Positions 1-8,933 of a DNA stretch of 11,677 nt are shown piece by piece. Below the pieces are notes generated by a model. The model was not told the DNA's origin, searched no databases, and was given only the letters and a program-made list of their open reading frames with translations. A program made the translations under genes and the position numbers. How positions within the stretch are numbered: the first letter of the stretch is position 1; the number at the start of each line of letters is the position of its first letter. The DNA is from Acephala macrosclerotiorum (taxonomy: Eukaryota; Ascomycota; Leotiomycetes; Helotiales; Mollisiaceae): positions 7,128 through 18,804 of the forward strand of contig MU119798.1 of NCBI GenBank assembly GCA_014904845.1, in the 5' to 3' direction.

Positions 1-68
1 TATATATAAATTTTTTTTTAAAATTTTTTAATAAATTAATATAATATAAATAAAAAAAAAAAAATAAA

Positions 69-352
69 AAAAAAAAAAAAAAAAAAATCTTTTAAAAAAA
101 TATAAAAAAAATTTTATTTAAATTTAAATTTTAATATAATTCGTATGAAAAATAATTAAATAATAATAAAAAATTTAAAATCGATTTTTGATATAAAAAT
201 TCGTTTAATTAAAAAAAAAAAAAAAAAAATCTTTTAAAAAAATATAAAAAAAATTTTATTTAAATTTAAATTTTAATATAATTCGTATGAAAAATAATTA
301 AATAATAATAAAAAATTTAAAATCGATTTTTGATATAAAAATTCGTTTAATT
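69..352. repeat. Perfect 142-bp tandem duplication (two units)
   Basis: Two adjacent units, 69-210 and 211-352, match at every base when compared by eye. Each begins with a run of 19 A, continues with TCTTTTAAAA, and ends with TCGTTTAATT. Each unit also carries a near-palindrome around CGATTTTTGATATAAAAATT. The first unit is preceded by more A-rich sequence (from about 51). The units already look RIP-mutated (C almost only in CpG) yet show no difference, so the duplication is younger than the mutations, or it is an assembly artefact. No coding potential is seen. Confidence 0.9.
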
Positions 353-629
353 AATTTTTATAATTTTATTTTTAAAAAAAAAAAAATTTATAATTATTTT
401 ATTAATTATTTTTTTAATTTAATTTTATATTATATTTAAATTTCATATAATTAAAAATATTAATTTTAATTATTTTATATAATATTTTATATAAATTAAA
501 TATTTTAAAATTATTTATAAATTTAATAAAAATATATAAAAATAAAACGAAATATAAAAAAAAAAAATTATATTTTAAATATTAAATATTAAATTTTTTT
601 AAATTTATATAAAAAAATTAAAATTTAAA
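353..629. other. AT-rich stretch, nothing recognisable
   Basis: About 280 bases of almost pure A and T with hardly any C or G. I see no gene, RNA or repeat that I can support. In the nested-element model this is the DNA just outside element 1. The left edge of its LTR is not visible because RIP would turn terminal TG and CA into TA. Confidence 0.5.
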
Positions 630-775
630 AAATTTAATTTTATATAATAATTTTTATTAATATAATATTATATAAATATTACGTATAATATTAAATCGTA
701 TAAAATTAATATTATTTAATATTATTTTTTTTAATATATTTTTTAAATTTGAAATTTACTTTTTTAAAATTAATT
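630..775 (+). repeat. Probable 5' LTR (left part) of element 1
   Basis: This stretch recurs at about 11527-11677. From 659 to 775 and from 11561 to 11677 the copies have equal length and agree at roughly four of five positions. Many differences are transitions, with a few small compensating shifts. Position fits an LTR: it lies upstream of the element 1 pol relic, and its partner lies beyond the 3' LTR of element 2, which is inserted in element 1. The true LTR ends cannot be placed: the partner is cut by the window edge and the terminal dinucleotides are obscured. It could instead be another dispersed repeat. Confidence 0.45.
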
Positions 776-1779
776 AATATAATTAATATATATATTAAAA
801 TTTAAAAAAAATTTTATATACGTTTAAATCGTTTATTAATAATATAATATTTTTAATATAATATTAATATTAATTAATAATTATTTTTAATTACGAATTA
901 ATAAAAATTAATTAAATATTTTTAAATATTTTTAATTAAAAATAATATTAAATCGATTAATAAAAAATTTTAGAAAATTTTAAATTAACGTTTTTAAATA
1001 TTATCGAACTACGAAAAATTTTATTATTTTTCATAAAAACGAAATTTTAACGTTTTTTCGATATTTGAAAAATTTAAATATATTAATTTTAAAAAAATTC
1101 GAATTTTAATTATTTATTTAAATTCGCGTTTATTATTTATAAAAAATTTAATTAAATTATTATATTTATTATTGAATTAAATATTATTTTAAATAATATT
1201 TTTATTTTTATTTTTATTATATTTATATTTTATAATTTTAAATTAATCAATTAATAATATATTAATATTATTTTAAAATTATTTTTAAAAACGTTTATTA
1301 TAAAAATTATTAAATTAATTAATTCAAACGTTTATTTGTTTTTATATTTATTTTATATTTATTTTATTATTTATTTCGATATTCGTTTTATTATTTATTT
1401 TTCAATATTTATTTTTATTAAAACGTTTAAAATTATATAATAAAAAAAATTTTAAAAATTTTTTTTTTAAAAAAAAATTAATATTATATAAAACGAATCG
1501 AATTAATATATTAATAATCGTTTATAAAAAAAACTTTTAAAAAATTTTTAATAAATATATAAATAAAATATTTCGATTAATAAATAATAATATTTAATCA
1601 AATTTTAAAAAAAAATTATTTATATATAAAATATATATTTTTAAAAAAAAAATATTTATAATTAAAAAATTTAAAAATATCGTTTTATAAAAAAATATTA
1701 TAAATAAATTAAAAAAAAATTATAAACAATTAAATAAATAAAATTATAAAATAAATATATTTTAATATAATTTATTTTT
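776..1779 (+). other. Remainder of LTR and leader of element 1, unreadable
   Basis: A kilobase of RIP-mutated DNA between the probable LTR of element 1 and the first readable gag-like sequence. It should hold the rest of the LTR, the primer-binding site and the 5' end of gag, but I could not read any of these. In 961-1140 I count 11 plus-strand C, 9 of them in CpG, which is typical of the heaviest RIP in the window. The leader of element 2 (5297-6360) shows no obvious similarity to it. Confidence 0.4.
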
Positions 1780-1935
1780 ATAAATATTCAAATTTTAATT
1801 TTAAAATATTCGATTTTAAAATTAATTATTTTAATAATTAAAAAATTAATAAAATAATATACGAAATCGTAATAATATAATTTCGAATTAAAATACTCGA
1901 TTTAATATTAATTTTTAATTACAATTATAATAAAA

Positions 1936-2345
1936 ATTTATATTAATAATAAAAAATATAATAAAAAAATATATAATATTTTTAATAATAAATTAAAAAC
2001 TTTTTATAATTATTATATTAAAATTAAATTTTTAAAAAATTAATATTATAAATCGTTTTTTATTAATTTAATTAATCGTATAAATAAATATTATTACAAT
2101 AAAATTATTAAATAAAAATACGACGTTATTATAAATTATTATAATAAATTCGTCGAAAAATAAAAAAGAATATTTGTAATTTTTTTTCGATCAATTTTAA
2201 AAAATTTAATTTAAATTATTTTATAAGTATTAAATAAATTATATTTTGTAAAATCGAATTATTAACGTTTATAAAAATATTAAAAAATATAAATTCGCGT
2301 TTTATAAATTAATAAATACATATAAAAACATATATATTAATTTAT
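1936..2345 (+). pseudogene. Element 1 gag-like domain relic
   Basis: In the frame starting at 1936 the text runs IYINNKKYNKK, then FNNKLKTFYNYY, then INRINKYYYNK, with TAA stops between. Allowing C-to-T and G-to-A changes, this matches the gag-like segment typical of fungal Ty1/copia polyproteins, which has a tyrosine-rich YYDK box after a short helical region. The same residues are better preserved in element 2 at 6451 onward. In the virus-like particle this region would be the structural capsid portion. Beyond about 2200 the agreement with the family is weak and the frame is probably shifted. Confidence 0.6.
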
Positions 2346-3142
2346 AAATATTAATTAAAATCGAAATAAATACGTATAAAACGTAATAATATAATATTAA
2401 AATTTATAAGAATTACGAAATTTATTAAAAAAAAAAAAATTATAAATAATATTAAATAAATCGAATTTATAAAAAACGTAAATATAATAATAAACAAATT
2501 TTAAAATATAATTAATTTTTAAAATTAAATAAAAAAAATAATAAAAATTATAATAAAAATTTTTAAAATATTATATTTATAATATATCGAATTATTAATT
2601 AATAAAATATATAATAAATAAATAATAATAAATATATTTAAAATTTTAACGATAAATTAGAAAATTATATTAATATATTATTAAAATTTTTTTATTAAAA
2701 TTAAAAAAATAAATAATTTAATAAAAAATAATAAATCGAAAAAAATAATTTAATTATTAATAAATATAAAAATAAAAAATAAAAACGAAAATTATATTAT
2801 TATAATTAAAATAATTAATAATATTTAAATAATAATTATTTTAAACGATAAATTTATTCGTTATATTATTATTAAAAAAAAAATTTAATTTGTTATATTT
2901 ATTTAATAATTATATAATATTTATATTTAAAAATCGATATTTTATAAAAGTTTTTTAAAAAATTATATTAAATAATAATATTTAATTTAATATATTTATA
3001 ATTAAAATATATAAAATACGATTCGAGAAAAAAATTAATATTATTATAAAAAATTATTTAAATAAATATTTTTATAAATATTATTAAATTATTTAAAAAA
3101 GATTAAATATAAAATTATTTTATTAAAATCGAATTATTTTGA

Positions 3143-3480
3143 TTATATTAATAATTCGAATATTTATTAATTTAACGTTTAATAAATCGATTATAATATA
3201 AACGTAAAATATATTAAATATTTTATTAAATATTATTATTATTATTATTAAATATATAAATAATTATTTATTAAATTTAAATTTAAATTTATTTTGTAAA
3301 ATTATTATAAATTTAATTATTTAATAATCGTTTATATATTATATATAAACAATAAATTAATTTTATAAATATTTGATTTATTAATAATTTTTTAAAAATA
3401 TATTAATAAAAATAATATAAAAAAATTTTCGTTTATATTAAATTTATACGTATTAAAAATTATTGAATTATATTATTTAT
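3143..3480 (+). pseudogene. Element 1 pre-integrase and N-terminal integrase relic
   Basis: From 3143 the codons read L-Y-stop-stop-F-E-Y-L-L, the RIP product of an LHRRFGHPS-type GAG-pre-integrase motif (CGA Arg becomes TAA, CAT His becomes TAT). From about 3228 a series of TAT codons, then TAA-ATA-TAT-AAA, corresponds to the Tyr-Cys-His-His-Cys-Gln-Met-His zinc region of the integrase N-terminus. FKF and FNYLII follow near 3270-3320, where element 2 has FKF and YEFNYLII (8130-8177). The first catalytic Asp appears as a TAT codon here, which is not a simple RIP change, so this stretch may carry another mutation or be slightly misaligned. Confidence 0.6.
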
Positions 3481-4081
3481 AATATAAAAAAAAAATTATT
3501 TATCGATTAAATTTAAATAAAATACAAAATTAATAATAATCGAAATTAAAAAAAATATTTATTAAAATTTATAATAATACAAAAAAAAAAAAATTATATT
3601 TATTTTATTAATTTTTAAAATTTATTTTAAAATAATTAATAAAAATATATTATTATTATTTTTAAATATATACGTTTAATACGAAAAAAAAATTAAAAAA
3701 AAATTATATAAATTATATTATATAAAATAAAATATTTTAAATATTTTAAAATTTTTAAAAATAAACGAATAAAATAATTTAATATTTATTTTGTTAAACG
3801 AAATAAATAAATAATATTATTAAAACTTTTTTTAAAATTTATTTTAAAAACGTAATTAAAAACGATCAAATAAATCGTATAATAAAAATATTTTTTATAA
3901 TAAATAAAAAAAAAAAAAAATTATTATTTTATAAAAAATAATAAAAAACTCGAAAATTTTAATAATTAATTCGTAATTATTATAATTAAAAAATTCGAGA
4001 TTTTTATAATTTTTATAATAAATAAAAAAAAAAATATATAATAATAATTTCGAGATTATTATTCGAAATATTTTAAAAAAA

Positions 4082-4700
4082 AAAATTAACAATTTAATCG
4101 TAAAAAAATTTTTTAAATTCGTAAAATATATTTTTATTAAATATATTAATATTTATATTTTTAATTTAAAATTAATTAATAAAATTAAAAGTAAAATTAT
4201 TAATATTTTTTATAGAAAATCGAAATTAATAATTTAAAAATATAACGATATTAAAATTTTTTTTTTATATAATTATCGATTATTTAAAAAATAAATTAAT
4301 AAATATTTATTATATTAATATTATTTTTAATTCGAATTTCAAATAAAAAAATTAAAATATAATTTCGAGATATTATATAAATTTAAATTTATTATTTATA
4401 TTTATTAAATATAATTATAATAATTTTAAAATTTTATATAATATTATTAAAATAAAAATATATTAATAAATTACGTATTATAAATATTATAAAAATTTTT
4501 TATTTATAATTAATTTAATATATAATTTATATTTTTTAATATTATAAAAATATAAATAAATAATACGTTTATTTTAATATAAAAAAAAAATTATTTTCGA
4601 AAAAAATCAATTTACAAAAATTCAATTTATAATCAAATTTAAAATAAAATTAATAATAAATATATTATTAAATTTTTAAAATAAATATTAAAAATAATAT
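4082..4700 (+). pseudogene. Element 1 reverse transcriptase relic
   Basis: From 4163 the plus frame reads KLINKIKSKIIN, then FYRKSKLII, a stop (Trp or Gln in the family), then KYND. This matches the start of the copia RT domain, and element 2 shows the same at 9432 onward with FYEKSKLVI. A shifted frame then gives the ILTQSPTIQR-type motif (about 4255-4290) and the RDITQ block A, whose Asp codon GAT at 4369-4371 is intact. The second block, QTDDT, is at 4553-4567, with both Asp codons changed to AAT. The enzyme would have copied the element RNA into cDNA in cytoplasmic particles. Confidence 0.75.
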
Positions 4701-4719
4701 ATTTAAAAAATTTATATTA

Positions 4720-5113
4720 TTATTATTTATTAACTCGAAATAATATTCGATTTATTTCTCGTAATTTAATATTAAAATTTAATAAAAATCGAAATTATTA
4801 TTTTAAATAATAAATTTATTAATAATTTATTTGTAAATAATAAAAATTTCAATTTTTAAACTAAATATAAAATTATTTTTATAAATAAATAATAATTAAA
4901 TAATAATAAATTCGAAATGAAAATTTTATTTATTTATTATAATTTTATTAAAAATCAACGAATTATTAAAAATATATTAATTTTCGAAATATATAATATA
5001 ATAAAAAAAATCAATATAATATTAATAATCGATATTATAATTTTTTAATAATTATATAAACGTAAAAAATTATAAAAAATATAATAAATAAATAATTAAA
5101 ATAATTTAATAAA
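4720..5113 (+). pseudogene. Element 1 RNase H relic, truncated by nested insertion
   Basis: Colinear with the RNase H of element 2 (about 10140-10773). The segment FINNSFVNNKN (about 4812-4850) corresponds to FIDNLFVNNKN in element 2, with the catalytic Asp decayed to Asn. The last readable codons, ending at 5113, correspond to the NPADAMTK-type tail of fungal copia polyproteins, but the tail is cut after two or three of these residues by the TG of the LTR at 5114. This cut inside conserved coding sequence is the main reason to read 5114-11341 as an insertion into element 1. Confidence 0.65.
5109..5113. repeat. Candidate 5-bp target-site duplication, left copy (ATAAA)
   Basis: ATAAA directly abuts the TG of the 5' LTR. 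ATAAG directly follows the 3' LTR at 11342-11346. The copies differ by one G-to-A change, as RIP would make. Five base pairs is the usual length for Ty1/copia integration. In such AT-rich DNA a 4-of-5 match is weak evidence alone; it gains weight from the LTR boundaries. Confidence 0.5.
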
Positions 5114-5296
5114 TGTAAATACAATATTAGTTTAATAGTCACGTGCGGTACTAGGCCAGATCGGGACTAGCGCCGCTTGTACTAGAGTTGAGATTATATT
5201 TTTCAATTTTTGCGCGCTTATTAAATTTACAATTTACAATCAATCAACGAATTATTTAATTTATTTATTTATTTTATTTTTAATTTATTATTAATA
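5114..5296 (+). repeat. Element 2 5' LTR
   Basis: 183 bp, colinear without gaps with 11159-11341. I count 20 differences over the compared stretch and all are transitions, the signature of RIP acting separately on two once-identical LTRs. It starts TGTAAATAC and ends ATTAATA, the final TA standing for CA. A GC-rich core at 5138-5192 resists the surrounding AT drift. A pyrimidine-rich R/U5-like part with CAATTTAC-type repeats follows the TATA motif, which supports plus orientation. Confidence 0.85.
5138..5198 (+). promoter_or_regulatory. LTR U3 core with CACGTG motif and TATA-like box
   Basis: GTCACGTGCG (from 5138) contains the palindromic CACGTG E-box at 5140-5145. A stretch of about 55 bases at roughly 58 percent GC follows, then TATA at 5195-5198. 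The same arrangement is in the other LTR (CACGTG 11185-11190, TATA 11240-11243). By position this would be the retrotransposon promoter, with transcription starting a few tens of bases downstream in the CT-rich part. That CACGTG is bound by a bHLH factor is inference only. Confidence 0.5.
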
Positions 5297-6360
5297 ATTG
5301 TTCAATTAATTACAAAATAATTAAATTTCTATTAAAAAAAAATTAATTTAAAAAAAAAAAAAAATTTTTAAATAATTTGTTTTTTATAAAAAAATATTTA
5401 AAATAATTAATATATTTTTGAAAAAATGAAAATTTATAAGAATTTTTTTATAAAAACACGTTAAAAGTATTAAAATTATTAAAAACTTAAAAAAAACAAT
5501 ATAAAAAAAATTTCAAATTTGTATTTATTTTTTAAATTTGTATTTATTATATAAAATAATAACGTTTACAAAAAACGAATAAAAAAACGCGAAAACGATT
5601 TTAAGTTTATATTAATTTACTCGAATTTATATTAAAAACGAATTCTCAAAAAAATTTTTACGTTTTTACTCGTTTTTTAATTAAAAGTATATAAATATTA
5701 ATAATAATATTTATTTGAATTTATATTAAAATTTTTAATTTTTTTATTATTTATTATATAATTTTTTCTTAAAATAATAAATTTATTTAAAATTAAATTT
5801 TTTTATAATAAAAATAAATAAAAAAAAAATTTCGATTTTACGAATAAAAAAAATTTTAACGAGAAAATATTAAATAAATATATTTTTTATCACTTTAAAA
5901 TATATAAAAAAAAAAAAATATTTTAATTATAATTTATAAAAATACTTTTAAAAAAATTTCGAGAATTATTTATAAAAGATTTTACGTTTAATACACAAAA
6001 AATTTATTTATTGTTTACGAGATTTTTTGTGTATTTATAAAGTTTAAATATTAAAAAATAAAAAATTTATTATTAATAATTTGAAAAAAAATTTATAAAT
6101 AAATATAAAAAAAAATTATTAATCAATTAAAAAATAATAAAAATTTCTTTTTTCGATAAAATTAATTAATTTAATTAATAAATTAAAATATTTTAATATT
6201 AGTATTTAATAATTAAAATGTAATTATTTTTATGATTTCAATTAGTAATACGAATTTTTTTATTACAAATACGATTATTTTTACGATTATTTTTTATATT
6301 TTTTTTATTATAATTTTTTTTATAAATACGAATTTATTTAATACAATATAAAATATTTAA
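5297..6360 (+). other. Element 2 leader and unread gag N-terminus
   Basis: About 1.06 kb between the 5' LTR and the first readable gag-like codons. It should contain the primer-binding site (expected right at 5297, where I see ATTGTTCAATT; no tRNA match recognised) and the start of gag. No start codon can be chosen: ATG is rare and the candidate at 6218 is in a different frame from the gag domain. It holds a 15-bp direct repeat (5515-5529 and 5534-5548, AAATTTGTATTTATT) and a perfect hairpin at 5990-6035. No similarity to the leader of element 1 is apparent. Confidence 0.45.
5990..6035. repeat. Perfect 14-bp inverted repeat (hairpin) in the leader
   Basis: Arms 5990-6003 and 6022-6035 are exact reverse complements (AATACACAAAAAAT and its complement), separated by an 18-base loop. 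The arms keep non-CpG C and G (CACA, TGTG) that RIP normally removes. It could be a structured part of the retrotransposon leader RNA or the remnant of a small insertion. Confidence 0.7.
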
Positions 6361-7010
6361 TTTATTTATTAATAATTTTTTTAATAATAATCAAATCAAT
6401 ATAATAAAATATAAAATATTTTTATTAAATTATTTACGAATTTAATAAAGATTTATATTAATAATAAAAAATATAATAAAAAACTATATAATATTTTTAA
6501 TTATAAATTATTGATTTTTTATAATTATTATAATAAAATCGAATTACTTTAAAATCAATACAATAAAATATTTTCTATTAATTTTATAAAACGTATAAAC
6601 GCGTTTTATTTTAATAAATTTTTAAAAAAAAGTTTCAATTTTATTATATTAATAATAATAATAAAAATTTATTTCAAAATTAAAAAAAATTACTAATTAT
6701 ATATATTTTTATAAAAAAAAACAATTTTAGTAAAAATTATTATAATTAATTCAATAAAAACTAAATTGAAATATTTATAAATATTTTTCGATTAATTTCA
6801 AAAGATTTAATTAAATTTATTATTGAAATATTAAACGAAATATAATTTGCGAAATTAAATTATTAATATTTATCGAAGTATTAAAAAATGCAATTTTGTT
6901 TTTTATAAATCTATTAGTACTTTTGAAAGTATTTACATTAAATTGCGATCAATAATAAGTATTGTAACGCGATCACGTGAAATACAATAATATAGTTTAA
7001 ATTCTATTTT
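6361..7010 (+). pseudogene. Element 2 gag-like domain relic
   Basis: One frame is readable from about 6361 to 7010 with scattered TAA stops. Recognisable pieces are IYINNKKYNKK (6451), YNIFNYKLLIFYNYY, QYNKIFSINF, FYFNK, LRNxIINIYRSIKxCNFVFYKS (about 6849-6910) and STFESIYIKLRS (about 6913-6950). Allowing RIP changes, these follow the gag-like N-terminal segment of fungal Ty1/copia polyproteins, including the YYDK box and the LRD-x-LINACR type motif. Its product would form the particle shell and bind element RNA. In-frame TAA codons lie mostly where Gln or Trp is expected. Element 1 has the same domain at 1936. The start codon is not identifiable. Family assignment rests on remembered family patterns, not on a search. 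Confidence 0.7.
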
Positions 7011-7610
7011 TTAAAATCAAAAAAAAAAAATTCGATTAAAATTAAATTGATAATATTTATAGAAAACGAAACAAAAAACGTAATTAAAAACAAAATCAAA
7101 AATATTAAAATCGAAAAAATTTTCAAAGTAAATATTATAAAAATTATAAATTTCAAAGAAAATTATATTAAAAGAAATACTATATTTATAATAAATCGAA
7201 ATATTAATTTATAAAACATATAATAAAAAAACGATAATAAATATATATAAAATTTTAATAATAAATTCAATATACGATAAATTGAAATATTATAATAATT
7301 TATTATTAGAATTTTTTCGTTAAAATTAAAAAAATAAAAAAATTATCGAAAAATATTCAAATAATAAAAATTGATTAATTACAAATAAATATAAAAATAA
7401 AAAACGAAAATAAAAATTATTTTATCGAATTTAAAAAAATCAATAATACGTAAATAATAATTATTTTAAATAATTAATTTATTCGTTATATTATTACGAA
7501 AAAAAATATATTTAATATTTTATTATTATAATTCGAATTATTCGAATCAAATTAATATTTATTTTTTATTTTCGAAAATTAATACTTTTTAAATTTTTTT
7601 TAAAAAATTA
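7011..7610 (+). pseudogene. Element 2 gag C-terminus and linker, poorly readable
   Basis: In intact relatives this interval holds a zinc-knuckle-like Cys motif and an acidic linker before the protease. Around 7165-7230 a frame gives R-N-T-I-F-I-I-N-R-N-I-N-L-stop, which could be a RIP-altered C-x2-C type motif (TGT to TAT or ATA patterns), but I cannot show this. The rest is A-rich codons (Lys, Asn, Ile), consistent with an RIP-shifted acidic linker. The interval aligns with element 1 at about 2500-2860 (anchor 7481 to 2856). Confidence 0.4.
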
Positions 7611-7690
7611 TATCGAATAATAAAATCGTCAAAATATTAATTACTAATTAATCGCAATTTATAGTACTATAAAAACTTGATATTAATATT
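7611..7690 (+). pseudogene. Candidate aspartic protease active-site relic of element 2
   Basis: In the frame from 7611 codons read Y-R-I-I-K-S-S-K-Y-stop-L-L-I-N-R-N. The family has an Asp-Thr-Gly-Ala-Ser-Lys type motif followed by Ser-Thr-Ala-Gly. ATA from ACA (Thr), AAA from GGA (Gly), TCG-TCA (Ser-Ser) and an intact AAA (Lys) fit that pattern. The catalytic Asp codon itself would be the ATA at 7617, which RIP cannot produce from GAT, so the match is imperfect. Position, between gag and the pre-integrase motif, is right for a copia protease. Confidence 0.3.
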
Positions 7691-8129
7691 TAATTAAATA
7701 TTTTTACGATTGAAATTTATAAAGTTTATTTTAATAAAAATATTATTTTATTATAAAAAATTATTCGAATTAATATTTTATTAAATATTATTATTTTTTA
7801 TATTATTTTTATAAATATATTTTTTTTATTTTGTATTTAAAATATAAATATTATAAATATAAAACTCGATAATTTAAAAAATATTTTAATTTAAAAAAAT
7901 AAAATCGTTTTTATTATAAGAAAATAAAATTATTTATAGATATTATTATATTAATAAAAAAAAAATCTAATTTGAAATTATTTTATTAATATAAAATTAT
8001 ATTAATTATATAAACGTTTTAATTATTTATTAATATAACATTTTATAAAAAAGTTTTAATAAATTAATTATAATATAAATATTAAATATATTTAATATTT
8101 TATTAAATATATAAACAATTATTAAAAAA
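7691..8129 (+). pseudogene. Element 2 GAG-pre-integrase relic
   Basis: At 8006-8032 the codons read LYKRFNYLL, the RIP form of the LHRRFGHPS motif that marks the GAG-pre-integrase region of copia polyproteins. A stretch like the helical segment of relatives follows. The His-Cys zinc region expected next (about 8060-8129) is scrambled by an indel, because the frame changes between 8060 and 8130. Element 1 keeps that part better (3228-3290). The upstream half, 7691-8000, should be the protease C-terminus; I could not align it to the family. Confidence 0.6.
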
Positions 8130-8933
8130 TTCAAATTTATTTTACAAAATAATTACGAATTTAATTATTTAATTATTTTCGACGTTTTATATTTAAATAA
8201 AAAATCAATTTTGTAAATAATAAATTCGTTTATAATATTTCAAATTATTAAATTTATAAAAAATATATTTATAAAAATAATATAAAATATATTACGTATA
8301 TATTAAATCGATATATATTAAAAACTATTGAATTATATTATTTACAACGTTAAAAAAAATTTCTCGTTTATAGAATTTCGATAAAATATTAAAATAATAA
8401 CGATTGAAATTAAAAAAATATTTATTGAAATTTATAATAGTGTGAAAAAAATAGAAAAATACTATATTTTATTATATCGAGTTTACGAAATTATTTACAA
8501 CGAATTAATCGAGAAATAAATCGACAAAAATATAATTTTACAAATAGTAATTAAAATTGTTAATAATTCGATAAAATCGAATAATATTATATTTATATTA
8601 TTAATCTTTAAAGTATATTTTAAAATAATTAATAATAATACATTATTATTATTAATTATTAAAAAAATTAAAATAATTCGAGTAATTACTAAGAAAATAT
8701 ATCGTTTATATATTTAATATTAAATTAACGACGCGTTTATAATAAAAAACGATTTAAATACGAAATCTATATTAAATTTGTTAATTCTATTTAAAGTACG
8801 TATTTAACGTAAAAAAAACGAATAAAAAAAACTATATAAATTATTAATAATTAATAAAAAAATATATATAATCGATATATTTTATAAATCGATTAATTTT
8901 CGTTTAATAATCGTTAAATTTTATTATATAGAA
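8130..8933 (+). pseudogene. Element 2 integrase relic (DDE core and C-terminal domain)
   Basis: Best-preserved part of the window: one frame of 268 codons with about ten stops, all TAA, mostly where the family has Trp or Gln. Readable blocks are FKF and YEFNY (8130-8168), FDVLYLN (8178-8198, first catalytic Asp GAC 8181-8183 intact), YNVKKNF (8343-8363, DAGKNF with the second Asp now AAC at 8346-8348), VKKIEKYY (8442-8465, catalytic Glu GAA 8454-8456 intact), VYEIIYNELIE (8481-8513), KLYKLL (about 8832-8849) and NFRLIIVKFYY (8895-8927), matching the GPYKLL and NFRSTVVKPYY blocks of the C-terminal domain. The second Asp and the Glu are 35 residues apart, the classic D,D(35)E spacing. The enzyme would have inserted the cDNA into the genome. 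Confidence 0.85.

Larger units (their letters stand above)
1780..5113 (+). pseudogene. Element 1: RIP-destroyed Ty1/copia gag-pol, interrupted at its 3' end
   Basis: Relic of a copia polyprotein (gag-like, integrase, RT, RNase H), colinear with element 2: 1936 matches 6451, 2856 matches 7481, 3461 matches 8326, 4191 matches 9454 and 4471 matches 9791. The steps in offset show about 400 bases missing from the integrase C-terminus and linker (3461-4191), plus smaller gaps. Readable marks include a gag segment ending YYYNK (about 2075), LHRRFGHPS decayed to L-Y-stop-stop-F-E-Y-L-L (3143-3169), a run of TAT codons where the family has Cys-His-His-Cys (about 3228-3290), RT block A (4363-4371) and the QTDD box (4553-4567). 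Stops are numerous and there are several frameshifts. The frame is cut in the RNase H C-terminus by the LTR at 5114. Mutation is heavier than in element 2, as expected of the older copy. The 5' limit is approximate; homology is clear only from about 1936. Confidence 0.8.

Noticed and set aside
69..352. CRISPR-like or minisatellite array
   Set aside because: Only two units, directly adjacent, with no spacers; the setting is fungal.
3949..3999. CTCGAA / TTCGAG inverted repeat with AT-rich imperfect arms
   Set aside because: Only six bases pair cleanly, and the remainder is what AT-rich sequence gives by chance.
4046..4070. Small inverted repeat ATTTCGA / TCGAAAT
   Set aside because: Seven-base arms in AT-rich DNA; not kept in element 2 at the matching place.
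3895..4092. 65-codon open frame on the minus strand with a Phe/Ile/Tyr-rich product
   Set aside because: It starts at TTG, is made of poly-T and TAT/ATT codons, and lies antisense to the integrase-RT linker of element 1. Poly-A on the plus strand reads as open Phe codons on the minus strand.
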